From the NCBI GenBank assembly GCA_947471745.1, contig CANJKZ010000084.1, positions 2,836,501-2,900,500 of the forward strand: a DNA stretch of 64,000 nucleotides, in the 5' to 3' direction. Below, one piece after another: positions 47,734 to 57,283 of this stretch. Every line of letters begins with the position of its first letter. Within the stretch, counting starts at the first letter, position 1. The translations under genes and the position numbers were made by a program. Origin of the DNA: Closterium sp. Naga37s-1 (lineage: Eukaryota > Streptophyta > Zygnematophyceae > Desmidiales > Closteriaceae). The notes under the pieces are model-generated. The model did no database searches. It was not told the DNA's origin and was given only the letters and a program-made list of their open reading frames with translations.

Positions 47734-50700
47734 ATGGCTAGTCCTACAGTTCTCACCTTTGACTCTGAGGGACGTGCACTTGACTTTGACGTATGGGTTG
47801 ATGACCTACAGCTCTTTCTTCAGTGTGATTCTAGGGATGGGGTATCCCTCTTCGATCACACGTCCGGTGATTCCACTGCTCTTGCTGCCACTGCTGACAA
47901 TACTGTTCACTCGCAGTGGACCACTCGTGACGCTGTTGCTCGTCTTGCTGTTCGTAGTCACCTGCCGCCTGCTGAGCGCGCGCATTTTGGCCAGTATAAG
48001 ACTGCTCAGTCTTTGTACGATGCTGTAGTTTTGCGCTACTCCTTCCCTGCCACTGCTGCCCTCAGCCGCCTCATGCTGCCGTACCTTTTCCCTGACCTTG
48101 CTACCTTTGCCACAGTCGCTGACCTAGTTGCTCACCTTCGCACTAGTGACGCCCGCTACCGCGCTGCCCTTCCCACTGAGTTCTGTGCCAAGAACCCCCC
48201 CCCCATGTACATCACCCTTTACTACCTAGTCACCCGCCTCCCTGACTCACTTTCTTCAGTCAGGGACCACTTTCTCTCCCTTTGCCCCACCGAGCTGACT
48301 CTCGACCTGCTAGAGGAGCACCTTGCTGCAGCTGAGAATAGTATCTTAGCTGTAGGTGCTTCTCGCGGCGACCGTCGCACCCCTTTCTTTGAGGGGTGTT
48401 CCCCTGTCCCCCTTCTCCCCTCTGTTGCTTCTGCTGCTGCAGTCGACCTCGTTGGCATTGAGGAGGTTGGAGCTGTGTCTGCCCCTAGTGGGAGACGCCG
48501 CAACAGCAGGGGCAAGGGGAGCAAGGGTGGTGGAGGGGGCGGCGGGGGGGGTGGTGGAGGAGGTGGAGGAGGCGGAGGGGGTGGCGGTAGAGGTGGGGGT
48601 GGTACCGGGAGTGGGGGCTTCAGTGGCGGCGGTGGAGGTGGTGGAGGCAGCGACGGAGGTGGAGGAGGAAGCAGCAGCGGTGGTGGAGGTGGCGGCGGTG
48701 GTGGTGCTGGTCGAGGTACAGCCGCGCAGCGTGGAGGCTTTGGTGGTAGCCAGCGCCAGCAGCAGCCGCGCTCCCGTGAGACTCCGTCGGTCCAGCAACT
48801 TCGTGAGTGGTACGCTGGACGTGGGAGGTCTGGGGGTGCTGGTCCCTGCACTTGCGTTCTTCGCTCCGGCACTCGTAGTGGGGAGGTGTGTGGGCTCCCA
48901 CACACTACGCAGCGCTGCTTCGGTCGCTTGACTGACGCTTGGCGTGCCCAGTTTCGTGACGCCGTTGAGCTCCCTCGCTGGCATGATCTGCTTCTGCAGA
49001 ATGTGCCTATCTTTGATCTTGATTTCGATGCTATCCTTGCTACCATGTATGCTATTGCTGATAGTGCTGAGGGTGACTGTTACCTGCGTGTCCCGCCCGA
49101 CCCGGGCATTGCGGCTGCTGCTCTAGGTGCTAGTACGTCTGCTGCTCCAGGTGCTGGTGCGTCTGCTGCTCCAGGTGCTGGTGCGTTTGCTCTCTCTGGT
49201 ACATCACCTACTGAATCCTTGCACACTTTCACACTTGACTCTGGTGCTTCGCGCTCTTTCTTTAGAGACAGCACCACGCTCACGCCGCTCAGTCGGCCTG
49301 TTGCGGTCTCCCTTGCAGACCCCTCTGGGGGCCCAGTCCTTGCACACTCCTCCACGGTTCTACCGTGTCCTGCGGCCCCGTCGGGCTTGCTGTCGGGACT
49401 CTACCTCCCCTCGTTCTCTACGAACTTGGTGAGTGGAGCTGACCTCCAGGACACGTGGGTTGACCAGTTCACCCCTGGAGGTCAGCGTATGACCCACTGC
49501 ACTTGCTCTCGGACGGGCCGCCACCTGGCCACGTTCACCCGTCGGCCAGGGTCGAGTCTGTACACACTGACTACTGCGCCTCCTCCGGTCCCTGACTCTG
49601 GTCAGGTAGCTGCGTCTAGTCCTGCGTCTGCCCCCTGCTCGTGTCGTCCTCTGGCGCACGAGACTCTCCTTTGGCACCACCGCCTTGGTCACCCCTCCCT
49701 GCCTCGTCTTCGAGGTATGGCCTCCCGTGCCCTTGTCTCTGGACTCCCCAGGTCCCTCCCTCCCCTTCCTCCGGGGCCTGCCCCCACCTGTGTTCCTTGT
49801 GTCGAGGGCCGGCAGCGCGCCGCTCCTCACTCCTTCTCGTTCCCTCCGACTGAGGCCCCTCTGCAGACTCTTCACATGGACGTGTGGGGCCCAGCCCGCG
49901 TCCGTGGACAGGGTCACGAGCGCTACTTCCTGCTGGTCGTTGACGACTACTCGTGTTACACCACTGTCTTCCCCTTGCGCAGCAAGGGTGAGGTCACTGA
50001 GGTGTTGATCGACTGGATCCGCGGTGCTCGTCGCCAGCTCAGTGAGAGTTTTGGCTCAGACCTTCCTGTTCTGCGTCTGCACTCGGACAGAGGCGGGGAG
50101 TTTTCCTCCGACCTCCTGAGAGCCTTCTGTCGTTCGGAGGGCATCCACCAGACGTTCACGCTTCCGGCCTCCCCACAGCAAAATGGGATTGCTGAGCGCC
50201 GCATTGGCATGGTCATGGACGTCGCTCGTACGTCCATGATCCATGCGGCTGCTCCTCATTTTCTGTGGCCGTTTGCGGTTCAGTACGCTGCGCATCAGAT
50301 CAACCTTCAGCCTCGTGTCTCCTTGCCGGAGACCACACCTACTCTGCGGTGGACGGGGAAGGTTGGCGATGCGTCCGCGTTCCGTGTCTGGGGATCTCGA
50401 GCTTTTGTCCGCGATACTACTGCGGACAAGCTGTCCTCCCGTGCCGTTCCCTGTGTCTTCCTTGGCTTCCCTCCTGACGCACCTGGGTGGCAGTTCTACC
50501 ACCCCACCTCGCGTCGTGTTCTGTCCTCTCAGGACGTCACGTTTGACGAGTCGGTGTCGTACTACCGTCTCTTTCCCTACCGCACTGCCTCTCCCCCCCC
50601 CCCCCCGCCGCTCTTCCTGGCACCAGGTTTCAAGAAGAGCGAGTGTGATCACAGTTTGTTCCTGCTGCAAGAGAGGAGCAGTTCCTCATGCTCCTGGTGT

Positions 50701-50742
50701 ATGTGGATGACATCCTTCTCCTCTCTGAGTCATCTGCAATGA
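47734..50742 (+). CDS. A3 Gag-protease-integrase polyprotein, running into E sequence
   Basis: 1002 codons without a stop. About residues 1-264 Gag (MASPTVLTFDSEGRALDFDVW), 265-327 polyglycine, about 345-355 QQLREWYAGRGRS, 369-395 Cys/His motif (PCTCVL...CGLPHTTQRC), about 500 protease LDSGASRSFF, about 646 HHRLGHPSLP with CVPC near 690, 712 HMDVWGPARV, 781 LHSDRGGEFSSDLL, then NGIAERRIG with catalytic Glu. All catalytic residues are present. At residue 964 (base 50627) the reading crosses into E (GFKKSECDHSLFLLQ), then leaves E's proper frame, so the last 20 or so residues are not meaningful. Could yield active integrase and Gag but no RT. Confidence 0.92.
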   Translation: MASPTVLTFDSEGRALDFDVWVDDLQLFLQCDSRDGVSLFDHTSGDSTALAATADNTVHSQWTTRDAVARLAVRSHLPPAERAHFGQYKTAQSLYDAVVLRYSFPATAALSRLMLPYLFPDLATFATVADLVAHLRTSDARYRAALPTEFCAKNPPPMYITLYYLVTRLPDSLSSVRDHFLSLCPTELTLDLLEEHLAAAENSILAVGASRGDRRTPFFEGCSPVPLLPSVASAAAVDLVGIEEVGAVSAPSGRRRNSRGKGSKGGGGGGGGGGGGGGGGGGGGGRGGGGTGSGGFSGGGGGGGGSDGGGGGSSSGGGGGGGGGAGRGTAAQRGGFGGSQRQQQPRSRETPSVQQLREWYAGRGRSGGAGPCTCVLRSGTRSGEVCGLPHTTQRCFGRLTDAWRAQFRDAVELPRWHDLLLQNVPIFDLDFDAILATMYAIADSAEGDCYLRVPPDPGIAAAALGASTSAAPGAGASAAPGAGAFALSGTSPTESLHTFTLDSGASRSFFRDSTTLTPLSRPVAVSLADPSGGPVLAHSSTVLPCPAAPSGLLSGLYLPSFSTNLVSGADLQDTWVDQFTPGGQRMTHCTCSRTGRHLATFTRRPGSSLYTLTTAPPPVPDSGQVAASSPASAPCSCRPLAHETLLWHHRLGHPSLPRLRGMASRALVSGLPRSLPPLPPGPAPTCVPCVEGRQRAAPHSFSFPPTEAPLQTLHMDVWGPARVRGQGHERYFLLVVDDYSCYTTVFPLRSKGEVTEVLIDWIRGARRQLSESFGSDLPVLRLHSDRGGEFSSDLLRAFCRSEGIHQTFTLPASPQQNGIAERRIGMVMDVARTSMIHAAAPHFLWPFAVQYAAHQINLQPRVSLPETTPTLRWTGKVGDASAFRVWGSRAFVRDTTADKLSSRAVPCVFLGFPPDAPGWQFYHPTSRRVLSSQDVTFDESVSYYRLFPYRTASPPPPPPLFLAPGFKKSECDHSLFLLQERSSSSCSWCMWMTSFSSLSHLQ

Positions 50743-51696
50743 TTGAGCATGTGGAGGAGATGCTAGAGATGCAGTTCAAGTGCTCGAAAATGGGAGATGT
50801 CAAGTATTTCCTTGGGATGCATGTGGAGAGAGACCTGGACAAGGGAGTGTTGAGGTTGCACCAGAGGAAGTACTGTGAGGGGCTGGCTGAGAAGTATGGG
50901 CTGCAAGATGGAGGAAAACCAGCCACCCCACTACCTTCGGGTTTCACTGTGGAGCCTTGTGCTGATGAGGAGGTGGTGGGTGAGAGTGACAGGAAGCTGT
51001 TTCATTCCATGGTGGGGGCACTCAACTATGCGGCTAACCACACGCGGCCTGACATTGCCTTTGCTACATCCAGGCTTGCTAGTGTGGTCTCACGCCCCAG
51101 TCATGAGCAGCTAGAAGCGGCCAAGAGGTTGGTCTGCTATGTGAGTGCTACAGCATCTGTGGGTTTGGAGTACAGTGCTGTGCGACAGAGGCTCCAGAGG
51201 GGTGCAGCTGATTTGAGCAAGGGGGAGATGCTCTTGACTTGCTACACCGACGCTAGCTTCAAGTCTGTGAAGGCGGATGGCACCAGCATTGGAGGCTATA
51301 TGTGCCTGTTTGGAGGTGGTGCAGTGAGCTGGTGCAGCAAGAAGTAGAACGAGGTGGGGCTGTCCTCGTGTGAGACAGAGTACATTGCCCTGCATCATGG
51401 GGCTAAGGAGGTTGTGTGGCTGAGGCGTTTGTTGGAGGAGATCGGAGTGTGCCAGAAGGAGCCGACTGTGATTCTTTGTGACAATGAGTCGGCTGTGAAG
51501 CTTGCAAAAAATGCTTGTCTTCATTGCCTGACAAAGCACATCAGGCCAGTGGCACTGGGTGAGGGGGCTCCTGGACAAGGAGGTGCGGCTGGAGATTGTG
51601 AAGACCCATCAGCAGGCGGCAGACATTCTCACCAAGCGCTTGGCTGAAAATGAGCATTGGAAGGGGATGAAGCTTGCTGGAATGAGTGTGCATTGA
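50628..51696 (+). pseudogene. E reverse transcriptase end and RNase H
   Basis: Starts at KKSECDHSLFLLQ of RT, with a one-base shift near 50670, then MLLVYVDDILLLSE (YVDD near 50700), MGDVKYFLGMHVERDLDKGVLRLHQRKYCEGL, NHTRPDIAFATSRLAS. RNase H: LLTCYTDASFKSVKADGTSIGGYMCLFGGG, TAG at 51345, SSCETEYIALHHGAKEVVW, LCDNESAVKLAKNACL, LTKHI, a frameshift near 51545, then VKTHQQAADILTKRLAENEHWKGMKLAGMSVH and stop 51694-51696. Confidence 0.87.
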
Positions 51697-51740
51697 GGGT
51701 GCATGCTTGTGCTATGGCATATGGGATGATGGTAGGCAGC

Positions 51741-51753
51741 CAGAGGGGGAGTT
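51741..51753 (+). other. E polypurine tract
   Basis: CAGAGGGGGAGTT next to the 3' LTR start. Confidence 0.78.
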
Positions 51754-52611
51754 TGTTATGTGATGCTATCATTTGTATTCACGTCTGTCTGCCTCCCATC
51801 ATATGTTCGTGTGTTGCATGCGTGGTGTGAGCGTGTGCAAGAATTTGTGTTTGGTGTTTTTTGGATTTTCTGATTGTGTGTGAATGTTATTTGGCTTGAG
51901 CAGATATCTGAAGTGACTCCTCTGCTCAAGAGCTTCCCGACGAACCGAGAATCGCCGCGATCGGAGCAAGAACGAGAAAGATATGATCGTTCGAAGTTTT
52001 GATTGAGATGCGGCGACTATGGGAATTTGCGGGTTGACTCAATATGGGGTACAGACTTTTGGGGGTTGGGAAATTCGTCACCATCACTGTAGATGATGCC
52101 AAGTGGTTGAGAGAAGCCAAACCAGGTTGGCAAGTGTGGCCAAGTTGGGTGAGGTGGATGGCATGAGTTGGGAAAGTGACAAATGTCAAAGTTGGGGTGC
52201 CTATAGAGAGGGGAATTGTGTGGTATGGGGTTTCCTTGGTTGGGGACTCCCTTGGGACCTTCCCTCTCGTCCTCCTCATCCCCTCCTACCTGGTTCAATT
52301 GCTACTCCAACTTTCTTGTGTGAACTTGTGAGACAACTTTGTGATTGAGTTACGTTTTTCTATGGCAGCATACCCCTAGTGCGCCGAAGTTCATAAATCG
52401 AGTTATACTCCATATTTTGATAATATTCAAATTGTGAAAGATAGCCACGGTCAAGGGCTACAACAAACTCGAGTTTGAGAGAATTCTAACAGTGCGTTAA
52501 TCGTCGACAACGTTTCTTGTGACGACGACTTTTTCTGTCCAGAATTGTAGTTGACGATTTTGAGATATTTCAGCTCCTAATATTCATAGACTCTGTCCTT
52601 AGTCTCTAACA
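51754..52611 (+). repeat. E 3' LTR (858 bp)
   Basis: TGTTATGTGATGC...TCTCTAACA, followed by TTTGG (52612-52616). Confidence 0.93.
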
Positions 52612-52616
52612 TTTGG

Positions 52617-53188
52617 GACCCATTCACCAAGAAATTCGTGGTGAGAAGGGACTGCAAATTCATGGAGAACCTGATGTATAAGGATTGGAAGGCGGAGAAT
52701 GAGGCGAAGATAGGCATGCGGTTTGGGGAGGTGAAGACTTCCGGTTTGGAGCATGTGGAGCTGCCTTTGGAAGTGTTGGAGGGTTAATTTGCTGTGTTGG
52801 TGGAGGCCCAACTGCTTGGGAGAGCAAGAAGCAGGTGGATCAAGCATTGAGCTCGGTGGATTCCGAGGATATGGCACTCTTCCGTGCCGTACGAGAAATT
52901 GTGTGGCAGCGGCGTTTGTTGGCTGAATTGGGGGAGGAGCAGCAAGGACCTACCCCACTCTACTCTGATAGCCAGGGTGCCATTTCTCTTGCTAAGAACC
53001 CTGTGTTGCATGGCCTCACGAAGCACATGAGGGTGAAATGGCATTGGACGAGGAGCATGGTGGCCGCGGGTGAAGTTGAGTTGCGCTACGTGAAGACGAC
53101 GGGGCAGCCAGCTGACATGATGACCAAGAGGCTGGTTGAGCAGCAGCATTGGAAGTGTTGCAAGCTGGTTGGGATGGCTCTGAACTGA
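52617..53188 (+). pseudogene. B2 integrase tail joined to RNase H (RT missing)
   Basis: Resumes the B2 reading after E (DPFTKKFVVRRDCKFMENLMYKDWKAENEAKIGMRFGEVKTSGLEHVELPLE). Near 52775 it jumps to RNase H (CVGGGPTAWESKKQVDQALSSVDSEDMALFRAV, LYSDSQGAISLAKN, HGLTKHMRVKWHW, ADMMTKRL), natural stop 53186-53188. B1 has about 1.5 kb between these points, including RT. TAA lies at the join. Confidence 0.88.
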
Positions 53189-53212
53189 GAGAGCAAAATC
53201 CTAAGGCCAACA

Positions 53213-53227
53213 ATCCGAGGGGGAGTT
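53213..53227 (+). other. B2 polypurine tract
   Basis: ATCCGAGGGGGAGTT before the 3' LTR. Confidence 0.75.
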
Positions 53228-54024
53228 TGTTGGTGCAACCCTACGGTTTGCATTCGGCTTGTTGTCCGTATGCGTGTATGAGTGTGTGCATGGAATGGTA
53301 TGAGGGCATGAAATAATATATATTTCATGCTTACAATAGTGTGTGAATGATGAGGCATGATTTTGAATATGTGTGTCGAGTCAATAGCGAGTTATCGTTA
53401 GTCGCGTGTCATGTCGTTGTTTGCGTGTCGTGTGTGTATTTTCTATTTTGTCGTGTGTGGAACGTTCGGCGTGTCGCAGGTGTGCGCAGCAGACTTTCAA
53501 GAACTCAAGGAAGAATTTATCTTGAAGAACCAGAGCCTTGGTTTCAAGATTTAAGTGATTTCGAAGCTCTCCAAAAGGGTAAACTCCAAGATAGTGAGAA
53601 TAGTTACATTACTTTGTGTAGTGTAACATTTCTCTTGGTGTAGGCCCTTGTGGAGGGTAGTTTCGAGACCCTTCATGGTTGGGGACAGTGTGGCACTGTT
53701 CCACATCACTGTACCTCGGCTCTTGGGGTTTGTAGGAGCTGGGAGTCATTCCCAACTCGTAAATCTTCCTTTTTTGTGTTCTAAGACTATAGTGGCTGCC
53801 ATAGTGCCGTTCGTGCAAACCGACGCTGTGTCACCAATTCTTTATGAAATCATGCAATCTAAATTGCCTTGAGTTGGCGACGTTGCGACGCTCCAGATCT
53901 AATTTGAATCAGGTCATTTAAAGCTGTGACCAGAACGCTATCAACGTTTGAAGCCGCTTTGCAGAAATCCGACTGTGCACTCTCTTTCGTTTTAGGCACA
54001 TTCAACCCTATTGTGACTATAACA
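53228..54024 (+). repeat. B2 3' LTR (797 bp)
   Basis: TGTTGGTGCAACCCTACGG...GTGACTATAACA, followed by ACGGG (54025-54029). Confidence 0.93.
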
Positions 54025-54029
54025 ACGGG

Positions 54030-54951
54030 TGTTGGCGAGGCAGGCGAGGCAGCGATCGACCTCGCGCCAGTGCTGGTCGCTCTTCACAGTGAGGCCGCTC
54101 CCTAGCTTGCTGCAGGCGAAGGCTATGTCCGGCCTCGTCGTCGTCGCCGCGAACTGCAGCGAGTCGACCTTCTGCCGGTACTCCTCGTCATCGAAGGTGA
54201 GTGTGGCATAGGCGCCAACCAAGACCGGCGTCTTTGGGGTGCGCCTGTTCTGCTCCTTGTGGAGGAACCGCCTACGCAGCTTGTCGGCGTAGCCCTGCTG
54301 GTGCAGCCACAGCTTCCTCACCGACCTGTCGCGCACGATCTCCAGCCCGAGGTACTTCTGCACCGGCGAGATCTCCCGCAGCTCAAAGGCGGCCCTTAGC
54401 AGCTCCTTCATCATCGCTGCACTGTTGCTGGCGGTGAGCAGGTCGTCGACGTAGACCAGCACCCAGCAGGTCACCTTGTCGTCGCCGACTTTTAAGTAGA
54501 GCGCCGTGTCGACCTGGCTCTTCTTCCAGCCAGTGCCCAGCAGCACACCGTCGAGAGCCCTCTACCACAACAACGGCGACTGCTTCAGGCCGTAGAGGCT
54601 CTTTAGCAGCTTGCACACTCGGCCGGTTCCGTCGTTGAAGTAGTCCGGCTGGTACATGTACAGCACCCGGTCGAGCTTGCTCTGTAGGAAGGCGTTCTTC
54701 ATGTCGAGCTGCATCAGGTTGAGGTCGAGGACGCCGACGATGCTGAGGAAGATCCTCAGAGTCACGTAGCTGCTCACCGACGCATACGTCTCGTCGTAGT
54801 CGGCACCATACACTTGTGTGAAGCCCTTCACGACCAGCCTTGCCTCTTCTCGCTCGACGGTGTCGTCGATGTGGTTCTTGGTCGTCAGCACCCACCAGTT
54901 CTTCATGATGTTCACTCCTCGCGGGCGTTCGACCAGCTCCCACGTCCCCAA
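54030..54951 (-). pseudogene. C2 reverse transcriptase
   Basis: Minus strand, two pieces. 54951-54562: GTWELVERPRGVNIMKNWWVLTTKNHIDD, KARLVVKGFTQVYGADYDETYASV, MQLDMKNAFLQSKLDRVLYMYQP, YGLKQSPLLW then TAG. 54546-54030: GWKKSQVDTALYLKVGDDKVTCWVLVYVDDLLTASNS, REISPVQKYLGLEIVRD, TTRPDIAFACSKLGSG. Frameshift near 54952 against the upstream linker. The far part of RNase H is at 34678-35226 beyond B2. Confidence 0.87.
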
Positions 54952-56344
54952 TGCCGACGAAGCTGCAGATCTCCTCTTCCATGGCGGCCTTCACCGCCTT
55001 GCCCTTCCAGCTCGCCAGCGCCTCCTTCACTGTCATCGTCGAGATGTCCCAACGGTGCTCGGGGTCGGCGTGCATGTCAGGGTTGAGCTACGGAAAGACT
55101 TTGTTCTCCTTGTCGTCGTCGTACTACAGGTCATCATCAACCTCGTCGTACACCGTGGTGAAGGCAGCCGGTACGTAGAAGTCGGGCGGCCTCCGAATTC
55201 GGCCTGACTGCCATGGTCTACGCTGGACCTCCACCATGTCACTGTCGATGGACTCCTCGGTGTCCCCTCCATCGTTACCAGCTTCACTGCCCTCATCGTC
55301 CAGCTGCACCTTAGCCGGCTTCCCTGCCGACTTCTCCCCTGTGGTCGGCTCCTCTGCCGACTGCCTGGTTGCGGACTGCTTCTTGGTCGGCTTGGCTGCT
55401 ACCTGCTCCCCTGTCAGCTGCTGCCTTATTCCTGCCCCCTTTGCCGACTTCACCACCGTCGGCTGCAATTCCTTGGCCTGCTCCTCCCCTGGCGGCGTCG
55501 ACTTCACTCTCACGTTGACTTGCTGGACGCCACGTCGGCCACCGGCGATGCTCTTGGCCGGCGCCACAGGCGACGCCCCACTTCTCCCCTCATCGCCGGA
55601 GGCCGACACCGGAGTCAGCCCACACAGGTCGGTCACAAGGGGAGGGGCACAGGGGGCAGGGGAGGGGAAGGGAGAGGGGACATCCTCGACGTCCTCAGTA
55701 GCAGGCTCACCGACCTCGGCAAGCAGAGGGAGTGTCGCCGTCGAGGTGTCCGTTGGCGGGATGGTCGGCGTCCGGCCCAACGCCGGCCTGTGCTCCGACT
55801 TCCACACCTCCAGCGACATGTTCTCGTAGAACACCACGTCCGACGTGGTGACTACCCGGTTGTCGGCGATGTCAAGGAGCTCCCAGCCCTTGCTCTCCTC
55901 CGAAACGCCGTGGTGAAGGCCCCACCTGGCCTTCGGCTTCAGCTTTCCACCACGCTGCTGCTCGGGGACCAAGAACTGCGCCATGCAGCCCCATACCCGT
56001 GCCAATGACAAGTCGGGCTTCTTCCCAGTTAGCAGCTGGTAAGGCGTCGTCCCCGGCTGCAGCGTCGACCGCTCCAGGCAGTTGCGGACCCAGACGGCCT
56101 GCCACAGAGCGAGGTGCCACCAGTGGTGCTGCACGCCCATGTGCAGCAGCATCGTTCGCACCGACTCCACCACCGTCCTCATCTCGCGCTCCGCCATGCT
56201 GTTCCGCTGCGGGGTGTAGGGGCAGGTCAGGTCGTGGACGATCCCCTTGCCGTTCACGAAGTCGGTGAACTGCTTCCGGAGGAACTCCCCTCCCCGGTCA
56301 GAGCGCACCATCAACACCAACTTCTTCGTGTGCCGCTCAGTCAC
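54952..56344 (-). pseudogene. C2 integrase second half and linker
   Basis: Minus strand: TERHTKKLVLMVRSDRGGEFLRKQF, CPYTPQRNSMAERE (QNGMAERE in C1), HHWWHLALWQAVWVRNCLERSTLQPGTTPYQLL, LARVWGCMAQFLVPEQQRGGKLKPKARW, then Pro/Ser-rich and acidic linker to 55124, where TAG stops it. The rest to 54952 (HADPEHRWDISTMTVKEALASWKGKAVKAAMEEEI) is in a neighbouring frame. It shows the empty site of the solo B LTR seen in C1. Confidence 0.86.
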
Positions 56345-56350
56345 CGCCAG

Positions 56351-57283
56351 TCACTGCACGAACTCTTGCAGCGCATCCGACTTCTTGGCGACCGGCCTCA
56401 CCCACACGTAGCGGGTCTTGCGGTCCTTCAGAAGCAAGAAGTGCAGGCTGCCATCCTTGGCAGCCACCCGGAATGGCCCGCACAGGTCGACGTGCACGAC
56501 GGCCAGCACGTCGTCGGCGTCGGAGCCCTGGTCGAGGAAGGTGTGCCGCGCCAGCTTCCCGCCGACGCACGAGACACACGGCAAGTCGGTGCCAGACGCC
56601 GACTTGAGGTCCAGCCCAGTGGCGACCTCGTGCTTTGCCAAGCTCCGGATGGTGTTCATGTTGACATGTGCAAGCCTCGCATGCAGCCTGTCCGGCGTCG
56701 ACTTCGTCACCGAGACGATCGCCCGCAGGGCCACGACCTCCGTCGTGGGCGTTGTCGACTTTGCCGAGCAGGGACGCACGTCGGTGCAGAGGACTCTCCC
56801 AGTGTAGGACGCCCGACCAAGGATTTCTCCCGCCGCCGAGATGAGCAACATCCCGTCGCCGTCCTCCTGCATCTTCACCCCGTTCTCCTTCAACTGACCG
56901 GCCGAAAGCAGGTTCGCTCGCACGCCCGGGACATAGAGCACGTCGAGGATGAGCACCTGCCTCCCGGCCTCCCCTTGCAGAGCGACAGTGCCGCGACCCT
57001 GGACGTCCTGCAGCGGCCCATTGAAGCCGCGCACGTGCTTGATGTCGCCGCTTGGCTATAGGTCGACGAAGACCTCCTTCGTCCCCATCAAGTGGTGGGA
57101 GCAACCACTATCGAGCAGAACTACCGCTGGGTTTTCCTGCACGACTGCCGCCATTGCCTGGAAGTCCTCGCCGGCCTCCGGCGCTAGCGAGATGGTCAGC
57201 TCCACGACGCCGACCAGCGAGCACGACGCCTCTTTTTCGTCTCGCCCTTTGCCGCCAGCAGAGGAGTCGGTGTCCTTCGCCAA
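56351..57283 (-). pseudogene. C2 protease, pre-integrase and integrase start
   Basis: Minus strand: VVLLDSGCSHHLMGTKEVFVDL (intact protease DSG), a stop near 57056, then VRGFNGPLQDVQGRGTVALQGEAGRQVLILDVLYVPGVRANLLSAGQ, ARLAHVNMNTIRSLAKHE, LPCVSCVGGKLARHTF, VHVDLCGPFRV, VWVRPVAKKSDALQEFVQ then TGA 56351 (TGG in C1). Better preserved than C1 at the active site. Confidence 0.87.

Larger units (their letters stand above)
46812..50627 (+). mobile_element. Copia family A, copy A3 (3' half deleted)
   Basis: Begins with a 131-bp LTR, PBS and GC-rich leader, and runs through Gag-PR-IN to the start of the linker (CTTCCTGGCACCAGGT). There it joins E RT sequence. No A3 linker, RT, RNase H or 3' LTR is present. 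A deletion after insertion that took A3's 3' half and E's integrase/RT front explains this best. Confidence 0.88.
44548..52611 (+). mobile_element. Copia family E (full span; middle replaced by A3 and deleted)
   Basis: LTRs of exactly 858 bp each (44548-45405, 51754-52611), with about 21 substitutions and two 1-base indels (2.5%). Target duplication TTTGG (44543-44547, 52612-52616). E Gag and protease start (45641-46811) and E RT-RNase H (50628-51696) are present, but integrase and the RT front are gone. A3 fills the gap. Confidence 0.94.
35232..54024 (+). mobile_element. Copia family B, copy B2 (full span; carries D and E/A3; RT deleted)
   Basis: LTRs 35232-36029 (798 bp) and 53228-54024 (797 bp), perfect target duplication ACGGG (35227-35231, 54025-54029). 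D is inserted in Gag and E in the integrase tail; in both cases the B reading resumes in frame. Without them B2 is about 4.9 kb. The junction at about 52775 joins the post-integrase linker to RNase H, so about 1.5 kb that is present in B1, including the RT core, is missing. LTRs differ at roughly 50 positions (about 6%). Confidence 0.94.

Noticed and set aside
48222..49046. Poly-Pro and Thr/Ser-rich minus-strand open frames opposite A3 and A4 Gag (also 25562-26324)
   Set aside because: Antisense shadows of the polyglycine tract and neighbours; the plus strand has Gag, zinc and protease motifs.
50628..50742. A3-E fusion protein of 1002 residues as a new gene
   Set aside because: The last 38 codons cross into E and soon leave E's RT frame; no sign of selection on a fusion. 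Reported as a junction, not as a new protein.
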